Source of the DNA: Streptomyces sp. AC512_CC834 | GTDB lineage: Bacteria > Actinomycetota > Actinomycetes > Streptomycetales > Streptomycetaceae | NCBI RefSeq assembly: GCF_019049325.1 | Contig: NZ_JAGMUO010000035.1 | Location: 62,001-126,000, forward strand | Length of the DNA stretch: 64,000 nucleotides | Direction of reading: 5' to 3' | Part shown: in pieces, positions 51,745-60,681 of the stretch | Numbering within the stretch: the first letter of the stretch is position 1 | Layout: each line of letters begins with the position of its first letter | The notes under the pieces: generated by a model | The model's input: the letters and a program-made list of their open reading frames with translations, nothing else | What the model was told of the DNA's origin: nothing | Database searches by the model: none | Translations under genes and position numbers: made by a program

Positions 51745-52674
51745 CTAAATGTCGCCGGAGGCCGCCAGCGGCAGGACGCTCGCGCCCTGCTGGTCCAGGC
51801 TGAGCCGGTTGGCCGCCCAGTCCGTTCCGGCCAGCGCCTCGACCTTGTCGGCCGTGTCGGCGTCGGCCAGTGCCATCACCGTGGGTCCGGCGCCCGAGAT
51901 CACCGCGGGGATGCCGTCGCCACGCAGCCGTTCCACCAGTGCCGTGCTCTCCGGCATGGCCGGCGCGCGGTACTCCTGGTGCAGGCGGTCCTCGGTGGCC
52001 GGCAGCAGCAGCTCGGGGCGCCTGGTGAGGGCCTCTACGAGCAGCGCGGCGCGGCCGGCGTTGGTGGCGGCGTCCACGTGCGGGACGCTGCGCGGGAGCA
52101 GTCCCCGCGCGGTCTGTGTCAGTACCGGCTTTCCGGGCACGAAAACCACCGGAACGATGGAATCGCAGGGCTCCATCCTGATGGCCCGGGCGGCTCCGGA
52201 CTCCATCCAGGACAGGGTGAAGCCGCCCAGCAGACAGGCCGCCACATTGTCGGGGTGGCCCTCGATCTCGGTGGCGAGGTCGAGCACCGCGGCGTCGTCG
52301 AGACGGGACTCGCCGCCTATGGTCACCGCGCGCGCGGCGACGATGCCGGCGCAGATGGCGGCGGAGGAGGAGCCGAGGCCCCGGCCGTGCGGGATGCGGT
52401 TGGCGCAGACGATCTCCAGGCCGCGCGGCTGCCCGCCCAGGAGGTCGAAGGCGGTGCGCAGGGAGTGCACGAGAAGGTGCTTCTCGTCGCGCGGCAGCGT
52501 CTCGCTGCCCTCCCCCGCGATGTCGATGTGCAGCCCGGAGTCGGCCACCCGGACGACCACGTCGTCGTACAGACCCAGCGCGAGGCCGAGGGCGTCGAAG
52601 CCCGGGCCGAGGTTGGCGCTGGTGGCGGGGACGCGCACCCTGACGGCGGCGGCGCGGAACGCTGGACCGGCCAT
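51745..52674 (-). CDS. thrB: Homoserine kinase
   Basis: GHMP kinase of 309 residues that phosphorylates homoserine in threonine synthesis. Motifs: VRVRVPATSANLGPGFDALGLALGLYD, the ATP loop PHGRGLGSSSAA and the C-terminal VISGAGPTVMAL. AAGGAGAG lies upstream of ATG 52674. It follows thrC after a 340-bp gap, so unlike many actinomycetes the two are probably not tightly coupled. Confidence 0.97.
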   Translation of the reverse strand: MAGPAFRAAAVRVRVPATSANLGPGFDALGLALGLYDDVVVRVADSGLHIDIAGEGSETLPRDEKHLLVHSLRTAFDLLGGQPRGLEIVCANRIPHGRGLGSSSAAICAGIVAARAVTIGGESRLDDAAVLDLATEIEGHPDNVAACLLGGFTLSWMESGAARAIRMEPCDSIVPVVFVPGKPVLTQTARGLLPRSVPHVDAATNAGRAALLVEALTRRPELLLPATEDRLHQEYRAPAMPESTALVERLRGDGIPAVISGAGPTVMALADADTADKVEALAGTDWAANRLSLDQQGASVLPLAASGDI

Positions 52675-53014
52675 CTCTCGATGACTCTCCTTGAGCTGCG
52701 TGACTGTACGAATGACGTTGATGACGTTCGATGACGTACGGAACCCTGGGACTCGCCGCTGCCTGCCCAACGACCAGCCGCTGCCGACCGCGCTGTGCGG
52801 CCGCCCTTCGACCGCGGAGACGGCGCGGCACCGCGGCATATGCGGCAGGCGGGTTCGGTACAGCTTATCGAAGGATGCTTCTGTGGCGACATAGGGCGCA
52901 CAGGAGGCGCACGATGCGTGTCGTAAGCCCCCTGTGCACCCCCTATAAATGACTTTCCCGGCTGCGCGTCGCTTACGCCCCCATACGCTGGGCACATAAG
53001 TGCTGCGAGGCCGC
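52675..53014 (-). other. Gap between thrC and thrB
   Basis: A 340-bp spacer without a convincing gene. An imperfect hairpin (GCGCACAGGAGGC at 52896-52908 against GCCCCCTGTGCAC at 52927-52939) lies 76 bp after thrC and may end that transcript. Close to thrB are three GATGACGT(T/A) repeats (52711-52738). A thrB promoter is expected but I cannot place it. Confidence 0.45.
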
Positions 53015-54073
53015 TCAGATCAGGCCGAGCCGCTCGGCCGCAGTCGCCGCGTCGACCGGGACGGTGACCGGCTGCGGGGCGCCGGCGACGGCCCAGTCCG
53101 GGTCCTTGAGACCGTTGCCGGTGACGGTGCACACGATGCGCTGCCCCGGGTCCACCCTGCCCTGCTCGGCGGCCTTCAGCAGACCGGCCACCGATGCGGC
53201 GGACGCGGGCTCCACGAAGACGCCCTCCTGGGAGGCCAACAGCCGGTAGGCGCGCAGAATCTCACGGTCCGTCACCTCGTCGATGGCGCCGCCCGACTCG
53301 TCCCGTGCGGCGAGCGCGAAGTCCCACGAGGCGGGGTTGCCGATCCGGATGGCGGTGGCGATGGTCGACGGGTCCTTGACGACCTCGCCGCGCACGATCG
53401 GGGCGCTGCCGGAGGCCTGGAACCCCCACATGCGCGGCGTCCTCGTGGCGACCTTGTCGGCGGCGTACTCCTTGTAACCCTTCCAGTACGCGGTGATGTT
53501 GCCCGCGTTGCCGACCGGCAGGACGTGGATGTCGGGCGCGTCACCGAGCATGTCCACGATCTCGAAGGCGGCCGTCTTCTGCCCCTCGATACGCGCCGGG
53601 TTGACCGAATTGACCAGCGCCACCGGGTAGTTGTCGCTGAGCGCGCGGGCCAGCGTGAGGCAGTCGTCGAAGTTGCCGTCGACCTGGAGGATCTTCGCGC
53701 CGTGCACGAGGGCCTGGCCCATCTTGCCGAGCGCGATCTTGCCCTGCGGCACGAGCACGGCGGACACCATGCCCGCGCGTACGCCGTAAGCGGCGGCGGA
53801 GGCGGAGGTGTTGCCGGTGGACGCGCAGATGACGGCCTGCGCGCCCTCCTCCTTGGCCTTGCTGATGGCCATGGTCATGCCGCGGTCCTTGAAGGACCCC
53901 GTCGGGTTCGCCCCCTCGACCTTGAGGTGGACCTCGCAGCCCGTGCGCTCGGAGAGCACCTGCGCGGGCACGAGCGGCGTGCCGCCCTCGCGGAGCGTCA
54001 CGACGGGCGTGCTGTCGGAGACGGGCAGCCGGTCCCGGTACTCCTCGATGATTCCGCGCCATTGGTGGGTCAT
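53015..54073 (-). CDS. thrC: Threonine synthase
   Basis: PLP enzyme of 352 residues that converts O-phosphohomoserine to threonine. The PLP lysine is K62 in GANPTGSFKDRGMTMA. The phosphate-binding Gly-rich loop is LPVGNAGNITAYW. This is the short (class II, Bacillus-like) form. It starts 6 bp after the hom stop, so the two are cotranslated. Confidence 0.97.
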   Translation of the reverse strand: MTHQWRGIIEEYRDRLPVSDSTPVVTLREGGTPLVPAQVLSERTGCEVHLKVEGANPTGSFKDRGMTMAISKAKEEGAQAVICASTGNTSASAAAYGVRAGMVSAVLVPQGKIALGKMGQALVHGAKILQVDGNFDDCLTLARALSDNYPVALVNSVNPARIEGQKTAAFEIVDMLGDAPDIHVLPVGNAGNITAYWKGYKEYAADKVATRTPRMWGFQASGSAPIVRGEVVKDPSTIATAIRIGNPASWDFALAARDESGGAIDEVTDREILRAYRLLASQEGVFVEPASAASVAGLLKAAEQGRVDPGQRIVCTVTGNGLKDPDWAVAGAPQPVTVPVDAATAAERLGLI

Positions 54074-54079
54074 TGCTGG

Positions 54080-55369
54080 TTACTCTCCTTCAACCCGCAT
54101 GATGCTGGCGACACCCCGCACGGTGTCGAGCTTGCGCAGCGCCTCGACGGTACCGCCGAGGGCGGCGTCGGACGCGCGGTGGGTGACGACGACGAGGGAG
54201 GCCTCGCCGTCCTTGCCGGACTGCCGCACGGTGTCGATGGAGACACCGTGCTCCGCGAACACGGTCGCGACCTGGGCGAGCACGCCCGGTTTGTCGGCCA
54301 CGTCGAGGCTGATGTGGTACCGCGTGACGACCTCGCCCATCGGCGAGACGGGCAGTGCGGCGTACGCGGACTCACCGGGTCCGGTCGCCCCGCCCAGCCG
54401 GTTGCGGCAGACGGCCACCAGGTCGCCGAGCACGGCGGAGGCGGTCGGCGGACCGCCGGCGCCGGGCCCGTAGAACATGAGCTGCCCGGCCGCCTCGGAC
54501 TCGACGAAGACGGCGTTGTAGGCCTCGCGCACATTGGCCAGCGGATGGCTGAGCGGAATCATCGCGGGATGCACACGCGCGGTGACCGATCCCCCCTCCG
54601 CCGCCCGCTCACAGATGGCGAGGAGCTTGATGGTGCAGCCCATCTCCCTGGCGGAGGCGAAGTCGGCGGCGGTGACCTCGGTCATGCCCTCGCGGTAGAC
54701 GTCGTCGAGACGCACGCGCGTGTGGAAGGCGATCCCGGCGAGGATGGCGGCCTTGGCGGCGGCGTCGAAGCCCTCGACGTCGGCGGTCGGGTCGGCCTCC
54801 GCGTATCCGAGGGCGGTGGCCTCGTCGAGCGCCTCCTGGTACCCGGCCCCCGTCGTGTCCATCGCGTCGAGGATGAAGTTGGTCGTCCCGTTGACGATGC
54901 CGAGCACCCGGTCGACCTTGTCGCCGGCGAGGGACTCGCGCAGCGGCCGGATCAGCGGGATGGCACCGGCGACGGCGGCCTCGTAGTACAGGTCCTTGTC
55001 GTGCTCGTCGGCGGCGGCGTGCAGGGCGGCGCCGTCCTGGGCGAGGAGGGCCTTGTTGGCGGAGACGACGGAGGCGCCGTGCTCGAAGGCGGTGGTGATG
55101 AGTGTGCGGGCCGGCTCGATCCCCCCGATCACCTCCACCACGACGTCAATGTCCCCGCGCTTGACGAGGGCGGTGGCGTCGGTGGTGACGAGGGCGGGAT
55201 CGATCCCTTCCCGCACCTTGTCGGGCCGCCGTACGGCCACGCCCGCGAGCTCCACCGGGGCCCCGATCCGGGCGGCGAGGTCGGCGGCGTGCGTCGTCAT
55301 GATGCGCGCCACCTCTGAGCCGACTACCCCACAGCCCAGCAGCGCCACCTTCAGCGGACGCGTACGCAT
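54080..55369 (-). CDS. hom: Homoserine dehydrogenase
   Basis: NAD(P)H enzyme of 429 residues that reduces aspartate semialdehyde to homoserine. Rossmann motif VALLGCGVVGSEVARIM; catalytic region YYEAAVAGAIPLIRPLRES with NGTTNFIL. A C-terminal ACT domain (residues about 345-425: YHISLDVADKPGVLAQVATVFAE) should give threonine feedback inhibition. ATG 55369 is chosen; GAGG lies 7 nt upstream and an adjacent ATG and one further upstream are in frame. Confidence 0.96.
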   Translation of the reverse strand: MRTRPLKVALLGCGVVGSEVARIMTTHAADLAARIGAPVELAGVAVRRPDKVREGIDPALVTTDATALVKRGDIDVVVEVIGGIEPARTLITTAFEHGASVVSANKALLAQDGAALHAAADEHDKDLYYEAAVAGAIPLIRPLRESLAGDKVDRVLGIVNGTTNFILDAMDTTGAGYQEALDEATALGYAEADPTADVEGFDAAAKAAILAGIAFHTRVRLDDVYREGMTEVTAADFASAREMGCTIKLLAICERAAEGGSVTARVHPAMIPLSHPLANVREAYNAVFVESEAAGQLMFYGPGAGGPPTASAVLGDLVAVCRNRLGGATGPGESAYAALPVSPMGEVVTRYHISLDVADKPGVLAQVATVFAEHGVSIDTVRQSGKDGEASLVVVTHRASDAALGGTVEALRKLDTVRGVASIMRVEGE

Positions 55370-55506
55370 CATCCGACCTCGTTTCCTCATACCGTCTACG
55401 GTTGGACCAGTCTCACGCACCGGACGGGATTTTCTGCCTTTCGTCCGGATCGTGAGACATCTATTTCATTTTCAGAGGGGTGCAGGACGAGAGATCTTGC
55501 ACTCCG

Positions 55507-56898
55507 TCACCCCACGTCGAGGCGCAGCAGGTCCTCCTCGGTCTCGCGCCGGACGACGACCCGCGCCGCACCGTCCCGCACGGAGACCACCGGCGGCCGC
55601 AGCACGTGGTTGTAGTTGCTGGCCATGGAACGGCAGTACGCCCCGGTCGCGGGTACGGCAATGAGGTCACCGGGTGCCAGGTCGCCCGGCAGGAAGGCGT
55701 CCTTGACCACGATGTCCCCGCTCTCGCAGTGCTTGCCGACCACGCGCACCAGCATCGGTTCGGCGTCGGAGGTGCGGGAGACGAGGGCGACGCTGTACTC
55801 GGCGTCGTACAGCGCGGTCCGGATGTTGTCCGACATGCCGCCGTCCACGGAGACGTACGTCCGCAGCCCGTCGAGGGGCTTGACGGTGCCGACCTCGTAC
55901 AGCGTGAAGGCGGTGGGGCCGACGATGGCCCGCCCGGGCTCGACGGAGATACGAGGCGTCCGCAGCCGGGCGCCCTCGCACTCCCGCGTGACGATCTCGG
56001 TCAGCGCCTTGGCGATCTCGTGCGGTTCGCGGGGGTCGTCGTCGCTGGTGTAGGCGATCCCGAGCCCGCCGCCGAGGTCGATCTCGGGCAGCTCGACCCC
56101 GTGCTCGTCGCGGATGTCCTTGAGCAGCCCCACGACCCGGTGCGCGGCGACTTCGAAGCCCGACATGTCGAAGATCTGCGACCCGATGTGGGAGTGGATC
56201 CCGATGACCTCGAGCCCGTCGAGCTGCAGGGCCCGCCGCACGGCTTCGGCGGCCTGCCCGTCGGCGAGCGGAATCCCGAACTTCTGGTCCTCGTGCGCGG
56301 TGGCGATGAACTCGTGCGTGTGCGCCTCGACCCCGACGGTGATCCGGATCTGCACCCGCTGCCGCTTGCCCAGCGACTGGGCGATGTGCGCGACCCGCAC
56401 GATCTCCTGGAACGAATCGAGCACGATCCGCCCGACCCCGGCGCGGACGGCGCGCTCGATCTCCTGGGGCGACTTGTTGTTCCCGTGGAAGGCGATGCGC
56501 TCGGCGGGCATCCCGGCGGAGAGGGCGGTGGCCAGCTCTCCCCCGGAACACACATCCAGGTTCAGCCCCTCCTCGTCCAGCCACCGCACGACGGCCCGCG
56601 ACAGGAAGGCCTTGCCCGCGTAGAAGACGTCGGCGTCGGCCCCGAAGGCGGTGCGCCAGGCCCGCGCCCGGTCCCGGAAGTCGGCCTCGTCGAGGATGTA
56701 CGCGGGCGTCCCGTACTCCTCGGCGAGCTGCGTGACGGCGATCCCGCCGACGGTGACGACCCCGTCCGCGTCCCGCCCGACGGTGTGGGCCCACACCTTG
56801 GGATCGAGGGCGTTCAGGTCGGCCGCCGGAGCGGCGTAGTGCCCCTCGGGCAGGACATCGGCGTGGCGGGGCCCGGCGGGGTGTGCGGAACGGCTCAT
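55507..56898 (-). CDS. lysA: Diaminopimelate decarboxylase
   Basis: Fold-type III PLP enzyme of 463 residues, last step of lysine synthesis from meso-DAP. The PLP lysine is in DVFYAGKAFLS, GIHSHIGSQIFD and the Gly-rich DLGGGLGIAYT bind cofactor phosphate, and the catalytic Cys is in GKHCESGDIVV. It lies between nrtL and hom; the gap to hom (137 bp) contains a T-rich stretch and probably the hom promoter. Confidence 0.97.
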   Translation of the reverse strand: MSRSAHPAGPRHADVLPEGHYAAPAADLNALDPKVWAHTVGRDADGVVTVGGIAVTQLAEEYGTPAYILDEADFRDRARAWRTAFGADADVFYAGKAFLSRAVVRWLDEEGLNLDVCSGGELATALSAGMPAERIAFHGNNKSPQEIERAVRAGVGRIVLDSFQEIVRVAHIAQSLGKRQRVQIRITVGVEAHTHEFIATAHEDQKFGIPLADGQAAEAVRRALQLDGLEVIGIHSHIGSQIFDMSGFEVAAHRVVGLLKDIRDEHGVELPEIDLGGGLGIAYTSDDDPREPHEIAKALTEIVTRECEGARLRTPRISVEPGRAIVGPTAFTLYEVGTVKPLDGLRTYVSVDGGMSDNIRTALYDAEYSVALVSRTSDAEPMLVRVVGKHCESGDIVVKDAFLPGDLAPGDLIAVPATGAYCRSMASNYNHVLRPPVVSVRDGAARVVVRRETEEDLLRLDVG

Positions 56899-56916
56899 GG
56901 CGTCTTCTGTGCTCTC

Positions 56917-58029
56917 TCAGAGGTGGTCGGGTGCGTCGATACCGAGGAGGGACAGGCCGCCGGCCAGCACCGCCCCGACGGCTTCGGCGAGAGCCAGCCG
57001 GGCTCGGTGGGCGGCCGAGGGTTTCTCCCCACCGCGCGGCAGCACGGTGAGCAGGAAGGGCAGCGCGGCATCGGCGACGGCGACGAGGTGCCGGGCGAGC
57101 CGGTCGGGGGCGCGGTGGTCCGCGGCGGCGGCGAGGACACGGGGGTGGTCGGCGAGGCCGGCGAGAAGGCCCTGCTCGGCACCGGTACCGGTACGTGCGC
57201 CTGCGCCGTTACTGGTGCCGGTACTGGCACTGGCACTGGTGCAAGTACTGGCGCTGGTGCTGGTCCCCGGGTCGGCGGCGAATCCGAGATCGGCGGCGTT
57301 GTGGGAGAGGGCGCGGGTGCGGGCGTGGGCGTACCGGACGCGGAAGAGCGGGTTGCTCTCGCGCTGGACGAGGTGCTCCTCGCCGATCCGGGGCCGGTCG
57401 TGGGCGGCGGGGTGGAGCAGGGCCCAGCGGCCTGCGTCATGGCCGAGGGGCAGGGGGTCGGCCGGGGCGGGCACGGGCCGGACGTTGACGGGCAGCTCGG
57501 CGGGCGCGGGGCCGACGGCGTCGACCCGCACGCCGAGGACGGTGGTCCACGCGGGGTCGAAGGCCTCTGCGGTGACCCGCACCAGGGCTCCCTGGGAGCG
57601 CAGGACGCGGGCGGCGGCCTCGGCGACGACCACGGCACGGAGGTCGTGGGGGCAGTGCAGTTGCACGATGCGACCGTCGGCCCGGTCGGCGTACCCGTAC
57701 CGGTCCCCGCACCCCAGTACCTCGGCGACGAGCCCACCGTAGGCGGCCCGATCGAGGCTGATGTTGAGAAACCCGGGCCCGGTGAGGACGACGTCGGCGA
57801 TGCCGCCGGCACCGACGAGATGGGGCCGCAGGACCTCGGCCACCCGACGCGACGTCTGTCCGGCCGGCCGGGCGAGCTGAAGGGCGATGTTGGTGGCGTA
57901 GTCGCCGCACCCCCCGGGCCCCGGCGGCGTGACCACGGCCCGCGTCGGCACGGCCACACTCAGCTCCCCCGCGTCGACGGCGCGACGCACCGCGTGCAGC
58001 ACGGTACGGGAGAGCTCTACGGGGGTCAC
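56917..58029 (-). CDS. nrtL: ArgS-related protein with DALR anticodon-binding domain (NrtL)
   Basis: Protein of 370 residues resembling arginyl-tRNA synthetase but lacking the HIGH and KMSKS catalytic motifs. N-terminal ArgS-like domain (CGDYATNIALQLARPAGQT; GPGFLNISLDRAAYG), a middle part with degenerate synthetase core, and a C-terminal DALR-like helical region. A low-complexity Ala/Thr/Ser/Gly insertion (about 255-295) lies between them. I recall the name NrtL for this actinobacterial family next to lysA. Eighteen bp separate it from lysA. Role unknown; it might bind tRNA-Arg. Confidence 0.8.
   Translation of the reverse strand: MTPVELSRTVLHAVRRAVDAGELSVAVPTRAVVTPPGPGGCGDYATNIALQLARPAGQTSRRVAEVLRPHLVGAGGIADVVLTGPGFLNISLDRAAYGGLVAEVLGCGDRYGYADRADGRIVQLHCPHDLRAVVVAEAAARVLRSQGALVRVTAEAFDPAWTTVLGVRVDAVGPAPAELPVNVRPVPAPADPLPLGHDAGRWALLHPAAHDRPRIGEEHLVQRESNPLFRVRYAHARTRALSHNAADLGFAADPGTSTSASTCTSASASTGTSNGAGARTGTGAEQGLLAGLADHPRVLAAAADHRAPDRLARHLVAVADAALPFLLTVLPRGGEKPSAAHRARLALAEAVGAVLAGGLSLLGIDAPDHL
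57180..57270. repeat. GGTACTGGCACTGG-type simple repeats in nrtL
   Basis: A run of imperfect hexamers (GGTACC, GGTACT, GGCACT, GGTGCT) encodes the Thr/Ser/Ala/Gly linker of NrtL. It is in frame, so length changes would not break the gene. Confidence 0.7.
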
Positions 58030-58124
58030 GGGTCAAGCGTATGGGAGGAGGGGGGTGGGTATGCGAACCGGTTTGTGGACGATCCCGGGATGTGGACGGG
58101 AACACCGCGGAGCCTGCCCGACGC

Positions 58125-58610
58125 TCACGCCTGCGCGGTCGACTCGTTCTCCCCCGCGCGACCGAGAACCCTCGGCAGGGAGACCCCGGAAGCCGGGCCG
58201 GACGCGGCAGCGGAGGCCGCCCCGACCCCGCGGACCTTCCGCTCGACCAACTGCCGTACGAGACCGATGAGCTCGGCGGGCTCGAACGGCTTGGAGAGGA
58301 AGGCATCGGCCCCCGCGGCGAACCCCGCGTCGACCTCGTACGGCGTACAAGCACTGACGATCGCGATCGGCAGACCCCGGGTACGCGAATCGGCACGCAG
58401 CCGGGCGGCGGTCCTGAGCCCGTCGAGCCGAGGCATGACCACGTCCAGCGTGACGACGTCGGGCCGCACCTGATGGACGACATCCAGACACTCGACACCA
58501 TCGCCCGCGGTCACGACCTCGAAGCCCTCCAGCTCGAGATTGACCCTGATCAACTGCCGGATGACCTTGTTGTCGTCCACAACAAGAACCCGGCCGGACG
58601 CCCTAGGCAC
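58125..58610 (-). CDS. Single-domain response regulator (CheY-like)
   Basis: Receiver-only protein of 161 residues: acidic pair in VLVVDDNK, phospho-acceptor Asp in VVTLDVVMPRLDG, switch Thr/Ser in IAIVSACTP and Lys in FLSKPFEPAEL. A Ser/Ala-rich C-terminal tail of about 35 residues follows, with no DNA-binding domain. GTG 58610 is the best start; no Shine-Dalgarno is visible, so it may be leaderless. No kinase is adjacent. It is the last core gene before tRNA-Arg. Confidence 0.88.
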   Translation of the reverse strand: MPRASGRVLVVDDNKVIRQLIRVNLELEGFEVVTAGDGVECLDVVHQVRPDVVTLDVVMPRLDGLRTAARLRADSRTRGLPIAIVSACTPYEVDAGFAAGADAFLSKPFEPAELIGLVRQLVERKVRGVGAASAAASGPASGVSLPRVLGRAGENESTAQA

Positions 58611-58798
58611 AACTCGAGAGTAGGTCGGGACCGGCCACCGCGTCCGGGTTTTCCCCACTTCCACCCCGTGCGGGGGACAACGCTCCTCGGCCACCCCCGG
58701 GACAGGCGGCACGACCCGCGAAAACCCGTTCCTGACCACCCCGGGCAAGCTGGTAGTGTTCTACCCGTCGCCGCGAGCAACATCACCGCGACGGACAC

Positions 58799-58870
58799 GC
58801 CCCCGTAGCTCAGGGGATAGAGCAACGGCCTCCGGAGCCGTGTGCGCAGGTTCGAATCCTGCCGGGGGCA
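58799..58870 (+). tRNA. tRNA-Arg (anticodon CCG)
   Basis: Full cloverleaf: acceptor stem GCCCCCG with CGGGGGC, D-arm AGCTCAGGGGATAGAGC, anticodon stem ACGGC / GCCGT around loop CTCCGGA with anticodon CCG, T-arm GCAGG-TTCGAAT-CCTGC, discriminator A; CCA is not encoded. It reads CGG codons. Its 3' half is a likely attachment site, because an integrase remnant points at it. Confidence 0.95.
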
Positions 58871-58887
58871 CTTCGCAGGAAGTGCCC

Positions 58888-58927
58888 AAGACCCCGCCAT
58901 CAGCGAGTTCGCTGAGAACGGGGTCTT
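58888..58927 (+). terminator. Terminator of tRNA-Arg
   Basis: AAGACCCCG (58888-58896) pairs with CGGGGTCTT (58919-58927); an inner CAGCGA/TCGCTG stem extends it. It lies 17 bp after the tRNA. Confidence 0.7.
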
Positions 58928-59018
58928 CGCGTATGTGCAGGCGGGTGCGGTCGGAAGCAGCCGTTTGTCAGTGATCACGTTGTAATGGCGTGTTGATCTT
59001 GGAGTGCTTCGCAGCAGG

Positions 59019-59711
59019 TCAGCGTGTGTGCCGCAGGCTCTCGGAATGGCTCCGCGGACAGGCGGAAACCCCGGATCTCTCCGGGGTTTCCGTGGGTTGA
59101 TTGTGTCGCGCGTCGACTCCAGGCGTCCCTAGGCGTCGTCCTCCCCCGAGCCCTTGCATGATCCGGTCGTTCATCTCCTGCTCCTGGCCGTCGATGCACT
59201 TGGCGTAGATCTTCAGGAGGACGTCCACCGAGTGGCCCGCGCGAGCGGCGACCTCCGGTGCCGGCACTCCCGAGTTGAGCCACTGGGAGACGCCCGCGTG
59301 ACGGAGGTCGTACGGCCGGAAGGCCATGACCGAGGACACCTGATGCGGGACGAGCGCCAGTTCACGGGCTTGCTTCCAGGCTCGCGAGTACGACGAGGCC
59401 GCGATCACGTTGCCCCGCTCGCTGGAGAACAGCCGTCCGTCCTCCGCGGTACCGAACTCCTTCAGGTGGTCGCGGAGCAGCCGCACGAGCGGCGGCGGAA
59501 TCGGCACGATGCGTACCTCACCCTGGGACCGCTGCTTCAGCCCGCGTCGATCGTGCGCCTCGCCCGAGTCGGTCCAAGCCTTACCGGCCGTGGGCCGTGT
59601 CTCCGCCAGTTCGATGCGGCCCCAGCCTTTCGCCGGCAGCGTGCAGTCGGAGCGGCGAAGGCCGAGCGCCTCGCCCGGCCGCATGGCCGCGTAGTACAGG
59701 CACCCGAACAA
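59019..59711 (-). pseudogene. Truncated tyrosine integrase (C-terminal catalytic domain)
   Basis: C-terminal catalytic part of a phage/ICE-type tyrosine recombinase, 230 codons visible. Catalytic residues are complete: Arg in AAMRPGEALGLRR, Lys region, His-x-x-Arg as FRPYDLRHAG, His in AARAGHSVD and nucleophilic Tyr in LLKIYAKCID. The N-terminal DNA-binding half is missing: the frame meets TAG near 59785, and the next frame up to about 59870 reads as broken integrase-like sequence. It points at tRNA-Arg, the usual layout for an element integrated there. Probably inactive; a TTG at 59711 could start a fragment. Confidence 0.8.
59064..59091. terminator. Perfect 12-bp hairpin inside the integrase 3' end
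   Basis: GGAAACCCCGGA (59064-59075), loop TCTC, then the exact complement (59080-59091). It is encoded within the last 30 codons of the integrase frame, which continue past it without known domain. Suggests the original gene or transcript ended near here. Confidence 0.5.
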
Positions 59712-60142
59712 GGCGGCCCGCCTACGGCGAGCCGCGTGCGACCCGTCCCCCGGCCGGGCCTGCGCTCCTGTCTACGCCCTGCTCCAGCCCGGCCGGCGCC
59801 CGTATCGCGAGCACAGCGATCAGCCACCTGAGAAGAGGTACGTCGTGGCTGGGGCGGTCGGCTCCGCGATTTTAGGCAGCCACTTTGGCGCGAGCCTCGA
59901 AGATCATGGCCCCAACGTCGTGCTTTACCGGGCAGGTCCACAGACTGCCCGACGCGCCTAAAGCTTGCGGGGCCATGATCACTCGCGCCAAAGCAGCTCC
60001 AGCCCAAAATCGCTCCGCCTCCCTCGAATGTGACCAACCAGCTCTTAAGGGATTAGACACCACAAAAGCCTACTTCTTCGCCATTCACTTGACTTTGACA
60101 CACTGCTTCCTTTGGGGATCAAAGGCAAGATACTGTCTCCCG
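59712..60142. other. Island junction: integrase debris and palindrome
   Basis: A 431-bp stretch with no intact gene. To about 59870 it is GC-rich integrase debris. From about 59880 onward base composition drops sharply and stays low to 63.3 kb. The switch coincides with an imperfect palindrome (59883-59993). The region after it must hold the promoter of the CBASS-like pair; TTGACT at 60089 is a possible -35 with no clear -10. Confidence 0.55.
59883..59993. repeat. 111-bp imperfect palindrome at the island edge
   Basis: CTTTGGCGCGAG (59883-59894) and GATCATGGCCCC (59902-59913) are matched by their exact complements at 59982-59993 and 59969-59980. The middle has a further CGGGCA/TGCCCG pair. 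Total paired length is about 30 bp. It may be the remains of an insertion-sequence end pair, a miniature element or a recombination site. Confidence 0.7.
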
Positions 60143-60679
60143 GTGACAGAAGAGGGCGCGCAAGAGGCGGAGCGCAGAAAAGCGATCGAGACAGAGCTAA
60201 AGCGACTCGAAGAGAGCGCTATGTATAGCTCGCAAATGCAGTTTGAGCAAACGAAACAATGGAGGGGGGTAAACCTTCTTCTGGGACTACCCGCGAGCCT
60301 ACTTGCCGCCATTGCAGGGACTGCCGCACTAGTAAACACAGGAGGACGAATAGTTGCGGGAGTAGTAGCGCTTACCTCCGCAGGATTCGGTGCCACTCTT
60401 ACCACGGTCAACGCATCACACCGAATGAATCAGGCGACTGCCGCTGCGAATGCATATTTAGAAATCCAGACAGCAGCACGCCAAGCGCGAACGATAGACC
60501 TGCCGTACCTATCGATTGAGGAAGCGAGAAACCTCCTTGCGGAGCTGACCGCACGTCGCGACGAGCAAAATAAGACTGCCGAGCCACCCAATAGGAGATC
60601 CTACAAAAAAGCTCAAAAAAACATCAATTCTGGCGGCCAAGCCTACGCTATTGATGAAACGAGATCACCCGAGGAGTAA
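60143..60679 (+). CDS. SLATT-like two-TM effector, CBASS-type
   Basis: Membrane protein of 178 residues. A charged N-terminal helix (EAERRKAIETELKRLEESAMYSSQ) is followed by two TM helices (about 43-64 and 69-89) joined by a tight turn (NTGGR) and a long cytoplasmic helix (VNASHRMNQATAAANAYLEIQTAARQARTI) plus a polar tail. This is the architecture of SLATT (SMODS- and SLOG-associating two-TM) effectors, thought to form pores when a cyclic nucleotide is sensed. It ends 2 bp before the CD-NTase start. GTG 60143 is the best start, though weakly supported. Family call is by pattern, not a search. Confidence 0.75.
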   Translation: MTEEGAQEAERRKAIETELKRLEESAMYSSQMQFEQTKQWRGVNLLLGLPASLLAAIAGTAALVNTGGRIVAGVVALTSAGFGATLTTVNASHRMNQATAAANAYLEIQTAARQARTIDLPYLSIEEARNLLAELTARRDEQNKTAEPPNRRSYKKAQKNINSGGQAYAIDETRSPEE

Positions 60680-60681
60680 CT

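Noticed and set aside
59885..60142. 86-codon upstream extension of the SLATT-like protein
   Set aside because: The extension runs through the palindrome and encodes no plausible domain; GTG 60143 starts directly at the charged helix.
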